NCBI RefSeq assembly: GCF_025567385.1
Contig: NZ_JAOQJU010000002.1
Location: forward strand, 327,472 to 391,471
From: Claveliimonas acetigenes
GTDB taxonomy: Bacteria > Bacillota > Clostridia > Lachnospirales > Lachnospiraceae
Direction: 5' to 3'
Length of the DNA: 64,000 bases
How positions within the stretch are numbered: the stretch's first letter is position 1; every line of letters begins with the position of its first letter. The notes under the pieces are model-generated. The model was not told the DNA's origin. It did not search any database and was given only the letters and a program-made list of their open reading frames with translations. Of this stretch, positions 1-8,373 are shown one piece after another. The translations under genes were made by a program, and so were the position numbers.

Positions 1-25
1 CTCCCGGAATGCTCTCTTACTCTCC

Positions 26-583
26 TTATGCACGTGACAGATATTCTCCTGTACGGGTATCAATCTTAATCATCTCATCCTGCTCAATAAAAAGAGGAAC
101 CATAACTAAAGCTCCTGTCTCAACTGTGGCGGGCTTGGTTGCTCCTGTAGCAGTATTGCCCTTTACACCCGGCTCCGTCTCTGTTACCTTAAGCTCTACG
201 GATGTAGGCGGCTCTACCAGGAACGGATTCCCCTGATAAGAACTTACCGTTACAATCTCATTGTCTTTCACAAACTTCATCCACTCTTCTGCAACATCAG
301 CACCAATGGAAATCTGCTCGTAAGTCTCCTGGTCCATGTAATAATAGAAATCTCCGTCATTATAAAGATACTGCATTTTCTTACGGTCAATATGAGCCTT
401 TTTAAACTTGTCCTCCGGCTTAAATGCAGTCTCAAGTACAGCGCCCGTGATAATGTTCTTATACTTTGTGCGGACAAACGCTGCTCCCTTACCAGGCTTT
501 ACATGTTGGAAATCTACGATTACACATACCTTTCCGTCAATCTCTACTGTAACGCCCTTTCTAAATTCACCTGCTGATAACAT
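26..583 (-). CDS. efp: Elongation factor P
   Basis: The 185-residue protein has the three beta-barrel domains of EF-P, which enters the ribosomal E site and relieves stalling at consecutive prolines. The conserved loop KPGKG places the modifiable lysine at residue 32 (domain I), and the C-terminal OB domain ends in the usual TGEYLSRA. Length is normal for the family. The ATG at 583 is preceded by a near-perfect AAGGAGG. It follows yqeG on the same strand after 91 bases that contain its own SigA-type promoter, so it is probably transcribed alone as well as by read-through. No lysine-modifying enzyme is seen nearby. Confidence 0.97.
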   Translation of the reverse strand: MLSAGEFRKGVTVEIDGKVCVIVDFQHVKPGKGAAFVRTKYKNIITGAVLETAFKPEDKFKKAHIDRKKMQYLYNDGDFYYYMDQETYEQISIGADVAEEWMKFVKDNEIVTVSSYQGNPFLVEPPTSVELKVTETEPGVKGNTATGATKPATVETGALVMVPLFIEQDEMIKIDTRTGEYLSRA

Positions 584-638
584 ATATTACCCTCCTTAAA
601 CTTGCCCTCCGGCAATATTCCTTCTATTCACTTGTTCC

Positions 639-667
639 ATTCTATAATAAAATACGCCTTTTTTCAA
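639..667 (-). promoter_or_regulatory. SigA-type promoter for efp
   Basis: On the minus strand TTGAAA (662-667) and TAGAAT (639-644) are separated by 17 bases. Transcription would start near 632, giving a leader of about 49 nt. A small hairpin (TTGCC/GGCAA, about 602-615) lies just before the efp Shine-Dalgarno. Confidence 0.6.
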
Positions 668-674
668 CCTTTTT

Positions 675-1175
675 TTATTGTTTCAGGCTTCTCTTATAAA
701 AAAACAGGACTATTTTCTCTAAATAGCGCTTCAGTACAATCTGAATCTCTTCTTTCGGATGAATCGGCTTCACCAGGATATTGGGAATACCGGCCCTTTT
801 TGCGCCCCAAACGTCTGTAAAAAGCTGGTCTCCCACAAAGACAGTATTCCTTACATCCGTCCCCATAATCTCCATTGCCCTACAGTAATTCTTAGTAGAA
901 GGTTTATGAGCATCATAGACATAATCCACCTGTATTTTCTCATTAAACATCTTTACACGCGGCTCCTGATTATTAGAAATCAGGCAGCAATGAAAGCCGA
1001 TTTTTTTCAGCCTTTCAAAAAGCTCGATTGCACGTTGATCTGCCGGAGCCCCATGAGGCACCAGCGTATTGTCTATATCAAAAATAATCCCCCGGACTCC
1101 TTCTTCGTACAGTTTTTCAAAGTCTATGACATATGTGGATGCCACATAGCGGTCAGGAAAAAACATATCAAACAT
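675..1175 (-). CDS. YqeG-family HAD phosphatase
   Basis: The 166-residue protein is a subclass IIIA HAD phosphatase of the YqeG type. HAD motif I appears as DIDNTL (about residues 33-38), motif II as the SNN following LIS, and motif III as VGDQLFTD. The physiological substrate of YqeG proteins is not settled. Its ATG overlaps the stop codon of the HD/shikimate kinase gene by one base (TAATG), so it is translationally coupled as the last gene of the patatin-yjbQ-HD/SK-yqeG operon. Confidence 0.9.
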   Translation of the reverse strand: MFDMFFPDRYVASTYVIDFEKLYEEGVRGIIFDIDNTLVPHGAPADQRAIELFERLKKIGFHCCLISNNQEPRVKMFNEKIQVDYVYDAHKPSTKNYCRAMEIMGTDVRNTVFVGDQLFTDVWGAKRAGIPNILVKPIHPKEEIQIVLKRYLEKIVLFFYKRSLKQ

Positions 1176-2290
1176 TATTCTTCTTCCATTTCTTTTATTT
1201 TATTTACCAGTTCTTTACAAATCTGTGGTACCGTTTTCCCATCTGTCTGTACCACCACATCTGCGGCAGCCTCATATTTTGCGCGCCGCTGCTCCATCAG
1301 CTGCGCAATTCCCTCCACTGTTTTCCGTCCATGTAAGTTAGGCCTGTCACTGCTTTCCTTCACTCTATCATATACCGTCTCAGGTCTTGCCGTAAGAAGT
1401 ACAACCTTTCCATTTTTCTTCATCTCAGCCACATTGCACTCCCGCAGGGCAGCGCCGCCTCCGCAGGAAATAATCAGATCCTTTCTCGACTGAAGTTCTG
1501 CCAAAAGGCTTGTCTCCAGATTGCGGAAATATTCCTCCCCATGAGCAGAAAAGATTTCCGAAATGCTCATTCCTTCCCGCTCTGCAATCACTTGATCCAT
1601 CTCTACGGTCTCCATATTATACATCGTACTGAGATATTCAGAAACCGTCGATTTTCCCGTTCCCATAAACCCTATCAGTACAATATTATACCCAAACTTC
1701 TTATCTCTCATCTCTGCTTCTATCCTCGCCTTCTCTCCCGCTATCTTATCTCTGGTATCCCGGTTCACCATCTCTTTTAGCATCTGCATATAAGGAATGC
1801 CCTTCACCTGTTCACTGCCATAAGTAAACTGCAGGTCATATTCCAACGGAAGCCAGGTTTCTATCGGAGCTTCGTTGTGCTGGATAACTGCCTCCAGCTT
1901 ATCAAGCGCCTGTGTAAGCTTCGATTCCTTCGTCCTTTTTTCCACGACTTCTCTGAATATTTCCTTCAGCTCTTCCCGGTACGGTTCCGGCAGCTTCTCC
2001 GCTATCATAACCAGAGTTCTCTCTTCTCTGTCCTCGTCGGAGGCCGTCTTCTCAAAGGCTGGGATATCACCGGTGACCGCCTCACCCAAATCATGAAACA
2101 AACACAGCTTCATAACTCTATCCATGTCATATTCCGGAAATTCATCTTTCACAAGCCATGCAAATACCATCATCCTGTAGGTATGCTCTGCCACACTCTC
2201 TTTTCGTCCGCTGGAAGTCCAGGAATGTCTGGTATGACACTTCATCTTCTCCGCAAGCGCCAGAAAATCCAGCAATGTTCTTCCATCCAT
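1175..2290 (-). CDS. HD-domain hydrolase fused to shikimate kinase
   Basis: The 371-residue protein joins two complete enzymes. Residues 1-190 form an HD-type hydrolase of the YfbR/HDDC2 class: H36 in VAEHTYRM, H66-D67 in FHDLGE and D130 in LDKLEAV are the expected metal ligands, suggesting deoxynucleoside-monophosphate phosphatase activity. Residues 200-371 are shikimate kinase (shikimate to shikimate-3-phosphate, chorismate pathway): P-loop GFMGTGKST (207-215), acidic MDQ (D232), FRNLE (R256), CGGG (276-279), lid arginine in SDRP (R316) and the RRAKYEAAA segment. No frameshift or stop separates the halves. It starts 4 bases after yjbQ and overlaps yqeG by one base. No other aro gene is nearby. 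The kinase assignment is firm; the HD substrate is inferred. Confidence 0.88.
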   Translation of the reverse strand: MDGRTLLDFLALAEKMKCHTRHSWTSSGRKESVAEHTYRMMVFAWLVKDEFPEYDMDRVMKLCLFHDLGEAVTGDIPAFEKTASDEDREERTLVMIAEKLPEPYREELKEIFREVVEKRTKESKLTQALDKLEAVIQHNEAPIETWLPLEYDLQFTYGSEQVKGIPYMQMLKEMVNRDTRDKIAGEKARIEAEMRDKKFGYNIVLIGFMGTGKSTVSEYLSTMYNMETVEMDQVIAEREGMSISEIFSAHGEEYFRNLETSLLAELQSRKDLIISCGGGAALRECNVAEMKKNGKVVLLTARPETVYDRVKESSDRPNLHGRKTVEGIAQLMEQRRAKYEAAADVVVQTDGKTVPQICKELVNKIKEMEEE

Positions 2291-2294
2291 ACCC

Positions 2295-2699
2295 TTAGCC
2301 TTCCAGAATCTTTACATAGAACCTGCGGTTTCTCGGGCCGTCAAAATCGCAGAAATACAGATCCTGCCAGATTCCGAACACAATCCTTCCCCCACTGATA
2401 ATCAGAGTCTGGGATGGTCCCACCAGGGTGGTCTTCATATGTGCATGAGAATTTCCTTCCGCATGGCGGTAGAAATCTGCCGTCGTGGGGAAGGCTTTCT
2501 CATACCCTTTCAGCATATCATGTACCACATCCGGGTCAGCATTTTCATTAATCGTGAATCCTGCCGTCGTATGGGGAGAGTACACCACAGCAATCCCATC
2601 CTTTACTCCGCTTTTTTCAATATCTTCTCTCACGATATTTGTTACCTTGGACATCTGCTGCGCCCCTTTTGTTGAAATCTGATGTTCATATAAATACAT
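2295..2699 (-). CDS. YjbQ/UPF0047 family protein
   Basis: The 134-residue single-domain protein carries the family signatures SPHTTAGF, EGNSHAHMK and GIWQDLYFCDFDGPR. The histidines of these motifs form a metal-site-like cluster in known structures. Members are annotated as secondary thiamine-phosphate synthases because some suppress thiE loss, but the true role is uncertain. It sits 20 bases after the patatin gene and 4 bases before the HD/shikimate kinase gene, in one operon. Confidence 0.9.
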   Translation of the reverse strand: MYLYEHQISTKGAQQMSKVTNIVREDIEKSGVKDGIAVVYSPHTTAGFTINENADPDVVHDMLKGYEKAFPTTADFYRHAEGNSHAHMKTTLVGPSQTLIISGGRIVFGIWQDLYFCDFDGPRNRRFYVKILEG

Positions 2700-2719
2700 A
2701 GGGAAACCTCCTTTATTCT

Positions 2720-3577
2720 TTACTGCTCCATAAATCTTCTCAGTTCGTCAAATTGCTTTTCCATCAGATGATAACCATGCTCATAGAAATTCATCAATGT
2801 GTCATAATCCTTCTCCAGCCTGGACACAGTTGGGATAAGCGGCCGGATAACAAATATCTTTTTCTCCGCTTCCAGCTTCTCAATCCATTCCATGGTTCTG
2901 TTATAAGACGGATTTCTGTTCACCACGCTTTTCACCAGATTCGGGTACTTTGCATACGCCTTTTTATAGACCTTTACGCTTCCTTTTGAAGGTAATTTCT
3001 TACGGTATCCGGGATTTCTGGTAAGTACCAGGATGATTTTTTTATTTCCTAATTCTACTGCCCGGCGTATGGGAATAGAATCCGCCAGTCCTCCATCCAG
3101 ATAAGGTACACCATTCATATTCACCATTGGCGAAATCAGCGGCATGCTGCTGGATGCCCGGCACATTTTCATTAAACGCTCTTTATCTTTCCGTTCCTTC
3201 ATATATTCAGCTTTTCCCGTCTCACAATTGGTTGTCACAATCTCGCATTCCATTTCAGACGCAAAATACGTATCATAGTCAAAGGGGAATATCTCATTCG
3301 GATACTTATCAAATATCATATCCATGTCAAGCAAACTCTTTTTTCTCACAAATTTGGTAAATCCATAGTAATAACTATACTCTTTCTCTTTGTGGATCAT
3401 ACAGTCTCTTGTCCGCCCCGGCTGTCTGGATACATAATCCACCGCATTGCAGCTTCCTGCAGATACCCCGATTACATCTGACGTATAGAAATCCTGTTCC
3501 ATCAGATAATCAAGGACACCTGAGGTAAATACACCTCTGGTTGCACCGCCTTCTAATACCATCGTTGCTTTTGTCAT
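2720..3577 (-). CDS. Patatin-like phospholipase
   Basis: The 285-residue protein is a bacterial patatin with the Ser-Asp catalytic dyad. The oxyanion-hole motif is GGATRG near the N-terminus, the nucleophile elbow GVSAG gives S39, and DGG gives D161. There is no signal peptide or membrane segment, so it should act in the cytoplasm or at the inner membrane face on acyl lipids. It is first in the operon patatin-yjbQ-HD/SK-yqeG and has a good promoter directly upstream. The lipid substrate cannot be read from the sequence. Confidence 0.93.
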   Translation of the reverse strand: MTKATMVLEGGATRGVFTSGVLDYLMEQDFYTSDVIGVSAGSCNAVDYVSRQPGRTRDCMIHKEKEYSYYYGFTKFVRKKSLLDMDMIFDKYPNEIFPFDYDTYFASEMECEIVTTNCETGKAEYMKERKDKERLMKMCRASSSMPLISPMVNMNGVPYLDGGLADSIPIRRAVELGNKKIILVLTRNPGYRKKLPSKGSVKVYKKAYAKYPNLVKSVVNRNPSYNRTMEWIEKLEAEKKIFVIRPLIPTVSRLEKDYDTLMNFYEHGYHLMEKQFDELRRFMEQ

Positions 3578-3603
3578 TTTCCATTCCTCGCTTTCCGCTA
3601 TCT

Positions 3604-3631
3604 ATTATATACTGTTTTTCTCAGATGGCAA
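3604..3631 (-). promoter_or_regulatory. SigA-type promoter for the patatin operon
   Basis: On the minus strand TTGCCA (3626-3631) and TATAAT (3604-3609) are 16 bases apart, about 25 bases ahead of the patatin start codon. Confidence 0.65.
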
Positions 3632-3710
3632 AGGTAAAATTTATTGCTATTTCCGGCTTTTTTTGATAAGATAGGCAATGTATGCAACAAGATGGTTATA
3701 ATAATGATAA

Positions 3711-3728
3711 CGTCAGTATGCACTGACG
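3711..3728 (+). promoter_or_regulatory. Inverted repeat in the leader of the ABC-F gene
   Basis: CGTCAGT and ACTGACG form a 7-bp perfect dyad with a 4-base loop. It ends about 5 bases before the Shine-Dalgarno (AAGGAG, 3733-3738). It could be an operator or an RNA hairpin that affects initiation. A TATAAT sequence lies upstream at 3697-3702, but no convincing -35 sits at the right distance. Confidence 0.4.
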
Positions 3729-3749
3729 CTGATAAGGAGATAGATAACT

Positions 3750-5384
3750 ATGATTAGTACAAGCAACGTAACTTTGCGTGTCGGCAAAAAAGCATTATTT
3801 GAAGATGTAAATATTAAATTCACGGAAGGAAACTGCTATGGTCTGATTGGAGCAAACGGCGCCGGGAAATCTACCTTTCTAAAAATTCTATCCGGCCAGC
3901 TGGAACCAACCAGCGGCGATGTCATCATTAGCCCCGGAGAACGGCTCTCTTTCTTACAGCAAGATCATTTTAAATACGATGAATACATGGTACTTGACAC
4001 TGTAATTATGGGAAATGCAAGACTCTATGAAATCATGAAGGAAAAGGAAGTCATCTATGCAAAAGAGGATTTCACAGACGAGGACGGGATCAAAGCAAGT
4101 GAACTGGAAGCAGAATTTGCTTCCCTGAATGGCTGGGAAGCAGAATCTGACGCCGCAACCCTTTTAAACGGTCTTGGAATTGACACAGAAATGCACTACA
4201 AAATCATGAAAGACCTGAACGGTTCTAAGAAGGTAAAGGTCCTTTTAGCCCAGGCTCTTTTCGGCAATCCGGATATTCTTCTTCTCGACGAACCTACCAA
4301 CCACTTAGATCTGGATGCAATTGCATGGCTGGAAGAATTCCTGATTAATTTTGACAACACGGTAATCGTAGTATCCCACGACCGTTATTTCTTAAATAAA
4401 GTCTGCACACAGATTGCAGACATTGACTATGGCAAGATTAAACTTTACGCCGGGAATTATGATTTCTGGTACGAGTCCAGCCAACTCTTAATCCGTCAGA
4501 TGAAAGAGGCCAATAAAAAGAAAGAAGAAAAGATTAAAGAGCTCCAGGACTTTATTTCGAGATTCAGCGCCAATGCTTCCAAATCCAAGCAGGCTACCAG
4601 CCGTAAGCGCGCCCTTGAGAAAATCCAGTTGGATGAGATTCAGCCTTCCAGCCGTAAATATCCTTACATCGACTTCCGCCCGGAGCGTGAAATCGGTAAC
4701 GAAGTCTTGTCGGTAGAAGGGTTAAGCAAAACCATTGATGGCGAGAAGGTTCTGGATAATATCAGCTTTACCCTGAACCACGACGACAAAGTTGCCTTCG
4801 TCGGAAGCAACGAGCTTGCCAAGACAACTCTCTTCCAGATTCTGACAGGTGAGATGGAACCGGACGAAGGAACTTACAAGTGGGGTGTTACTACTTCTCA
4901 GGCATATTTCCCATTGGACAGTGGTGATGAATTTGACAATGACTACACGATTGTAGAATGGCTGACTCAGTATTCTGAAATCAAAGATACCACCTACGTC
5001 CGCGGTTTTCTCGGCCGTATGCTCTTCTCCGGAGACGACGGCGTGAAGAAGGTCCGTGTACTTTCCGGAGGCGAGAAGGTCCGCTGCCTTTTATCCAAGA
5101 TGATGATTTCCGGCGCAAATGTCCTTCTCCTGGATGAGCCGACCAATCACCTGGACATGGAATCCATTACTGCACTAAATAATGGGCTTATCAAATTCCG
5201 GGGCGTAATTTTATTCTCATCCCGAGACCACCAGATTGTCCAGACTACGGCAAACCGTATTATGGAGATTGTACCGGGCGGCAAACTAATTGATAAAATC
5301 ACCACCTACGACGAATATCTGGAGAGCGATGAGATGGCAAGGAAGCGTCAGACCTACAGCGTACAAAAAGAAGAGGAAGACTAA
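3750..5384 (+). CDS. ABC-F family ATPase (YkpA/YbiT-like)
   Basis: The 544-residue protein has two ABC ATPase domains on one chain and no membrane segments, the ABC-F layout of ribosome-associated factors. NBD1 has Walker A GANGAGKS and DEPTNHLD. The linker (about residues 245-300) is charged and helical. NBD2 has LSGGEK and DEPTNHLD. Two departures from the canonical motifs are visible: the NBD1 signature reads LNGSKK instead of LSGGQ, and the NBD2 Walker A reads GSNELAKTT, lacking the glycine before the lysine. From memory, similar features occur in YkpA-like relatives. Antibiotic resistance versus housekeeping function cannot be decided here. It is monocistronic and ends at a strong bidirectional terminator. 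Confidence 0.9.
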   Translation: MISTSNVTLRVGKKALFEDVNIKFTEGNCYGLIGANGAGKSTFLKILSGQLEPTSGDVIISPGERLSFLQQDHFKYDEYMVLDTVIMGNARLYEIMKEKEVIYAKEDFTDEDGIKASELEAEFASLNGWEAESDAATLLNGLGIDTEMHYKIMKDLNGSKKVKVLLAQALFGNPDILLLDEPTNHLDLDAIAWLEEFLINFDNTVIVVSHDRYFLNKVCTQIADIDYGKIKLYAGNYDFWYESSQLLIRQMKEANKKKEEKIKELQDFISRFSANASKSKQATSRKRALEKIQLDEIQPSSRKYPYIDFRPEREIGNEVLSVEGLSKTIDGEKVLDNISFTLNHDDKVAFVGSNELAKTTLFQILTGEMEPDEGTYKWGVTTSQAYFPLDSGDEFDNDYTIVEWLTQYSEIKDTTYVRGFLGRMLFSGDDGVKKVRVLSGGEKVRCLLSKMMISGANVLLLDEPTNHLDMESITALNNGLIKFRGVILFSSRDHQIVQTTANRIMEIVPGGKLIDKITTYDEYLESDEMARKRQTYSVQKEEED

Positions 5385-5386
5385 TA

Positions 5387-5437
5387 AATATAAGCACGGA
5401 AAACAGATTTTACTCTGTCATCCGTGCTTATATTTTC
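5387..5437. terminator. Bidirectional terminator between the ABC-F gene and thrS
   Basis: A long stem (5388-5401 with 5422-5435) flanked by A and T runs, plus an inner ACAGA/TCTGT pairing, serves two convergent genes. Confidence 0.85.
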
Positions 5438-5461
5438 TTAACTCAAATACCTTTTACCATT

Positions 5462-7213
5462 CTATACTTCTGCTTTAATCCTCGTGATCAGCTCTTCGGC
5501 CTTCATGCCTCCAATATCGCCCTCGTCACGTTTTCTCACAGAAATCGTACCTTCTTCTACTTCCTTCTCTCCCACGATTACCATGTAAGGTACCTTTTCC
5601 ATCTGCGCTTCACGAATCTTATAACCCAATTTTTCATTTCTTAAATCAATTTCGCTTCTTACGCCTGCCTCTATAAGCTCATCCTGTATTTTCTGTGCAT
5701 AATCCGCAAATTTCTCAGATACCGCCATCACCTTTACCTGAACCGGTGCCAGCCATGTCGGGAATTTGCCTGCATAATGCTCAATCAGAATTCCGATGAA
5801 CCGCTCAATGGAGCCAAATGCTACACGATGAATCATAATCGGCCGATGTTTCTCACCGTCTGCTCCCGTATACTCCAGGTCAAATCTCTGAGGCATCTGG
5901 AAATCAAGCTGAATCGTACCGCACTGCCACGTCCTTCCAATAGAATCCTCCAAATGGAAATCAATTTTCGGCCCATAAAATGCACCGTCGCCTTCATTTA
6001 CAACATAAGCAAGGCCCAGTTCATCCAACGCGCCTCTCAAGCCTTCTGTTGCCATCTCCCAGTCTTCATCGCTTCCCATACTGTCTTCTGGTCTTGTAGA
6101 AAGCTCTACATGATATTTGAATCCGAACTTAGAATATACTTCATCAATCAATCTTGCAACACCTTTGATTTCGTCACGGATCTGATCCTCCGTCATAAAA
6201 ATATGCGCATCATCCTGTGTAAAACAGCGCACACGCATCAAACCATGAAGCTGTCCTGATTTCTCATGGCGGTGTACCAGTCCCAGCTCTCCCACACGCA
6301 TCGGAAGATCCTTGTAAGAGCGAGGTTCTACCTTATACACTAACATACCGCCCGGACAGTTCATTGGTTTTACCGCATAATCCTCGTCATCAATGACCGT
6401 CGTGTACATATTATCTTTATAATGATCCCAGTGTCCGGAGTTCTCCCACAGATGTCTGCTCAGGATAATCGGCGTAGAAATCTCAACATATCCCTCTCTC
6501 TGATGCAGCTTTCTCCAATAATCAATCAGCAGATTTTTAAGAACCATTCCTTTCGGGAGGAAGAACGGGAATCCCGGCCCTTCGTCCATGATGGCAAATA
6601 ATCCAAGTTCTTTTCCTAATTTTCTGTGGTCACGGAGTCTTGCCTCTTCCATGCGCTTCAGATATGCTTCCAATTCTGCCGCTTTCGGGAAAGAAGTACC
6701 ATAAATTCTTGTCAGCATCTGCCTGTGCTCGTCCCCTCTCCAGTAAGCTCCTGCCACACTTTGAAGTTTGAACGCTTTTATAACACTTGTATTTGATACG
6801 TGGGGTCCTGCACAGAGATCCAGATATTCTCCCTGCTTATAAAAACTAAGCTCAGCATCCTCCGGTAAATCCTCAATCAGCTCTACCTTATATGGCTCAT
6901 TCTTTTCTTTCATAAGATCGATTGCTTCCTGCCGGTTCATAGTAAAACGCTCCAGCGGCAGCGCTTCCTTCACAATTTTACGCATTTCCTTTTCTACTGC
7001 TTCCAAATGCTCTGTGGTAAATGGAAAACTAAATTCAAAATCATAGTAATATCCATCCTTAATTGCCGGCCCAATCGCACATTTTGTATCCGGATACAGA
7101 CGTTTTACTGCCTGTGCCAGGATATGAGAGGTTGTGTGATGAAACGCCTCCTGTCCCAGTTCATCTGCAAATGTCAGGTCCTGTACAGAACCATCTTTCA
7201 TGCTTACTTTCAT
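5462..7213 (-). CDS. thrS: Threonyl-tRNA synthetase lacking the TGS domain
   Basis: The enzyme attaches threonine to tRNA-Thr. The start at 7213 is chosen because AAAGGAG precedes that ATG; a longer reading frame upstream has no ribosome site. The result is 583 residues against roughly 640 for typical bacterial ThrRS. Only about 15 residues precede the editing domain, so the N-terminal TGS domain is absent. The editing domain is intact (HTTSH at 26-30 and LDLCAGPH), as are the class II core (MNCPGG, MRVGELGLVHRHE, RCFTQDDAH) and the C-terminal anticodon-binding domain. Expression is governed by the T-box leader directly upstream. Confidence 0.96.
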   Translation of the reverse strand: MKVSMKDGSVQDLTFADELGQEAFHHTTSHILAQAVKRLYPDTKCAIGPAIKDGYYYDFEFSFPFTTEHLEAVEKEMRKIVKEALPLERFTMNRQEAIDLMKEKNEPYKVELIEDLPEDAELSFYKQGEYLDLCAGPHVSNTSVIKAFKLQSVAGAYWRGDEHRQMLTRIYGTSFPKAAELEAYLKRMEEARLRDHRKLGKELGLFAIMDEGPGFPFFLPKGMVLKNLLIDYWRKLHQREGYVEISTPIILSRHLWENSGHWDHYKDNMYTTVIDDEDYAVKPMNCPGGMLVYKVEPRSYKDLPMRVGELGLVHRHEKSGQLHGLMRVRCFTQDDAHIFMTEDQIRDEIKGVARLIDEVYSKFGFKYHVELSTRPEDSMGSDEDWEMATEGLRGALDELGLAYVVNEGDGAFYGPKIDFHLEDSIGRTWQCGTIQLDFQMPQRFDLEYTGADGEKHRPIMIHRVAFGSIERFIGILIEHYAGKFPTWLAPVQVKVMAVSEKFADYAQKIQDELIEAGVRSEIDLRNEKLGYKIREAQMEKVPYMVIVGEKEVEEGTISVRKRDEGDIGGMKAEELITRIKAEV

Positions 7214-7298
7214 GTTACTTTCTCCTTTCAACTTATACCCATTTTTCCAAAGCAAGGGGAGCATTTTATGATACAGGAACGTAAGAACTTCCTATACC

Positions 7299-7580
7299 AT
7301 AAAAAACACCCTTAAACAGACGCCTCACGCCTGTCTAAGGGTGCAATTATCTGCACGGTTCCACCTTAACTTTTCACTTCGGATTCTCATAAATCCTATC
7401 CCTTAACGCTGGAATTACGGCAATGCTTACTGAAATCTGTTCAGCATCACAGCTCAGGAATGGTTTTCCCCTGTGTTCTGTTATAAAAGGCTTCCAGCTT
7501 CCGCCCTTCTCTCTGGATAACTCCCACAAGCTACTCTTTTCCGTCTTGGCTTTTCTCATGTTCTATACTGTTAATCAGCT
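7299..7580 (-). ncRNA. T-box leader of thrS
   Basis: The conserved T-box AAGGTGGAACCGTGCAG (plus-strand complement 7351-7367) sits ahead of a strong terminator hairpin (AAGGGTG/CACCCTT, 7306-7343) followed by a U run. About 210 nt of upstream sequence forms the Stem I region. Its position before thrS implies sensing of uncharged tRNA-Thr, with read-through when tRNA is uncharged. I could not fix the threonine specifier codon with certainty; ACA triplets are present in the Stem I 3' half. An open frame across this region (7374-7559) is not a gene. Confidence 0.93.
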
Positions 7581-7587
7581 ATTTCTT

Positions 7588-7615
7588 ATTATAACAATCT
7601 GTCCCAAAATGTCAA
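7588..7615 (-). promoter_or_regulatory. Promoter of the thrS T-box transcript
   Basis: TTGACA (7610-7615) and TATAAT (7588-7593) lie 16 bases apart on the minus strand. Both hexamers match the SigA consensus exactly, placing the start near 7580. Confidence 0.8.
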
Positions 7616-7620
7616 CAAAA

Positions 7621-7668
7621 AACTGAAAAGCACCTATTCTGATATAAACTGAAAAGCACCTATTCTGA
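7621..7668. repeat. Two tandem copies of a 26-bp unit at the amidase 3' end
   Basis: A 22-bp block at 7621-7642 recurs at 7647-7668 without a difference, with a 26-base period. The second copy includes the last codons and stop of the amidase gene, so the first is a duplicate of the gene end lying between that gene and the thrS promoter. Confidence 0.85.
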
Positions 7669-8358
7669 CGGTGTGTTTTCTATTGCCTGTGTTATATCAT
7701 CCCGAAAAGCGGCAAAAGCATCTTCATTTTCAACAAAATATTTGGGGCAGTTTTTCCCCGTTACATCGTAATGACGGATAACATCTTCCGACGTCAGGTC
7801 AAACTTCATACAAAGCCATGCACACAATTTTACCATAGACTGATAGGTAGCATCATTGAACCTTCCCGTCTCATCAGGATGGCAGCACTCGATAGACACC
7901 GTATCTATATTTCTGGAATTGGACGCATAGGCCACCTCCCAGGTCGGCACACATTGAACAATCTCTCCTTCAAGCCCTACTACAAAATTACTGCTTGCCT
8001 TCGTCTCATGGCTGTCCTTCAGCCCTTCAAAATAATTTCGGTTGTCCATAGCCGTCGACCCCGGATTTGCCGTATAATGGACAACAATCCCGGTAATCTT
8101 ATTCGTCTCAGTGCCAGGTCTGGAATAAGGATTCACAGTCAACAGCTCCACATCAATATCCGGCTGAAACGCATTGATCGCCTCTCCGTTATTCTCCTTA
8201 TATTCATCGCTTGCGAAAAGCGGCACTACAAACTTCACACCTACAAGAATAGCAAATACTGAAGCAAGTACAAAAACACCTGCTTTTTGGATCTTTCTCA
8301 TTCCCTGCTGGCGCTGTCTGGCCGTCAATTTTCTTTTCTTCCTTCGTTTCTTTCCCAT
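7660..8358 (-). CDS. Membrane-anchored N-acetylmuramoyl-L-alanine amidase
   Basis: The 232-residue protein begins with a very basic segment (residues 1-25) and one membrane helix (about 27-48), followed by an extracellular Amidase_2 (PGRP-like) zinc domain. Zinc ligands are the histidine of IVVHYT, the histidine of RHYDVTG and the cysteine of KNCP. It should cleave the lactyl amide between N-acetylmuramic acid and L-alanine at the outer membrane face. It starts 15 bases after galM with only a weak ribosome site. A role in growth or sporulation cannot be separated by sequence. Confidence 0.9.
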   Translation of the reverse strand: MGKKRRKKRKLTARQRQQGMRKIQKAGVFVLASVFAILVGVKFVVPLFASDEYKENNGEAINAFQPDIDVELLTVNPYSRPGTETNKITGIVVHYTANPGSTAMDNRNYFEGLKDSHETKASSNFVVGLEGEIVQCVPTWEVAYASNSRNIDTVSIECCHPDETGRFNDATYQSMVKLCAWLCMKFDLTSEDVIRHYDVTGKNCPKYFVENEDAFAAFRDDITQAIENTPSE

Positions 8359-8373
8359 CTGCTTTATTGTATA

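Noticed and set aside
759..1493. 244-codon plus-strand open frame
   Set aside because: It is antisense to yqeG and the HD/shikimate kinase gene, has no ribosome site and no recognisable domain.
7374..7559. 61-codon open frame before thrS
   Set aside because: It lies within the T-box RNA and has no ribosome site.
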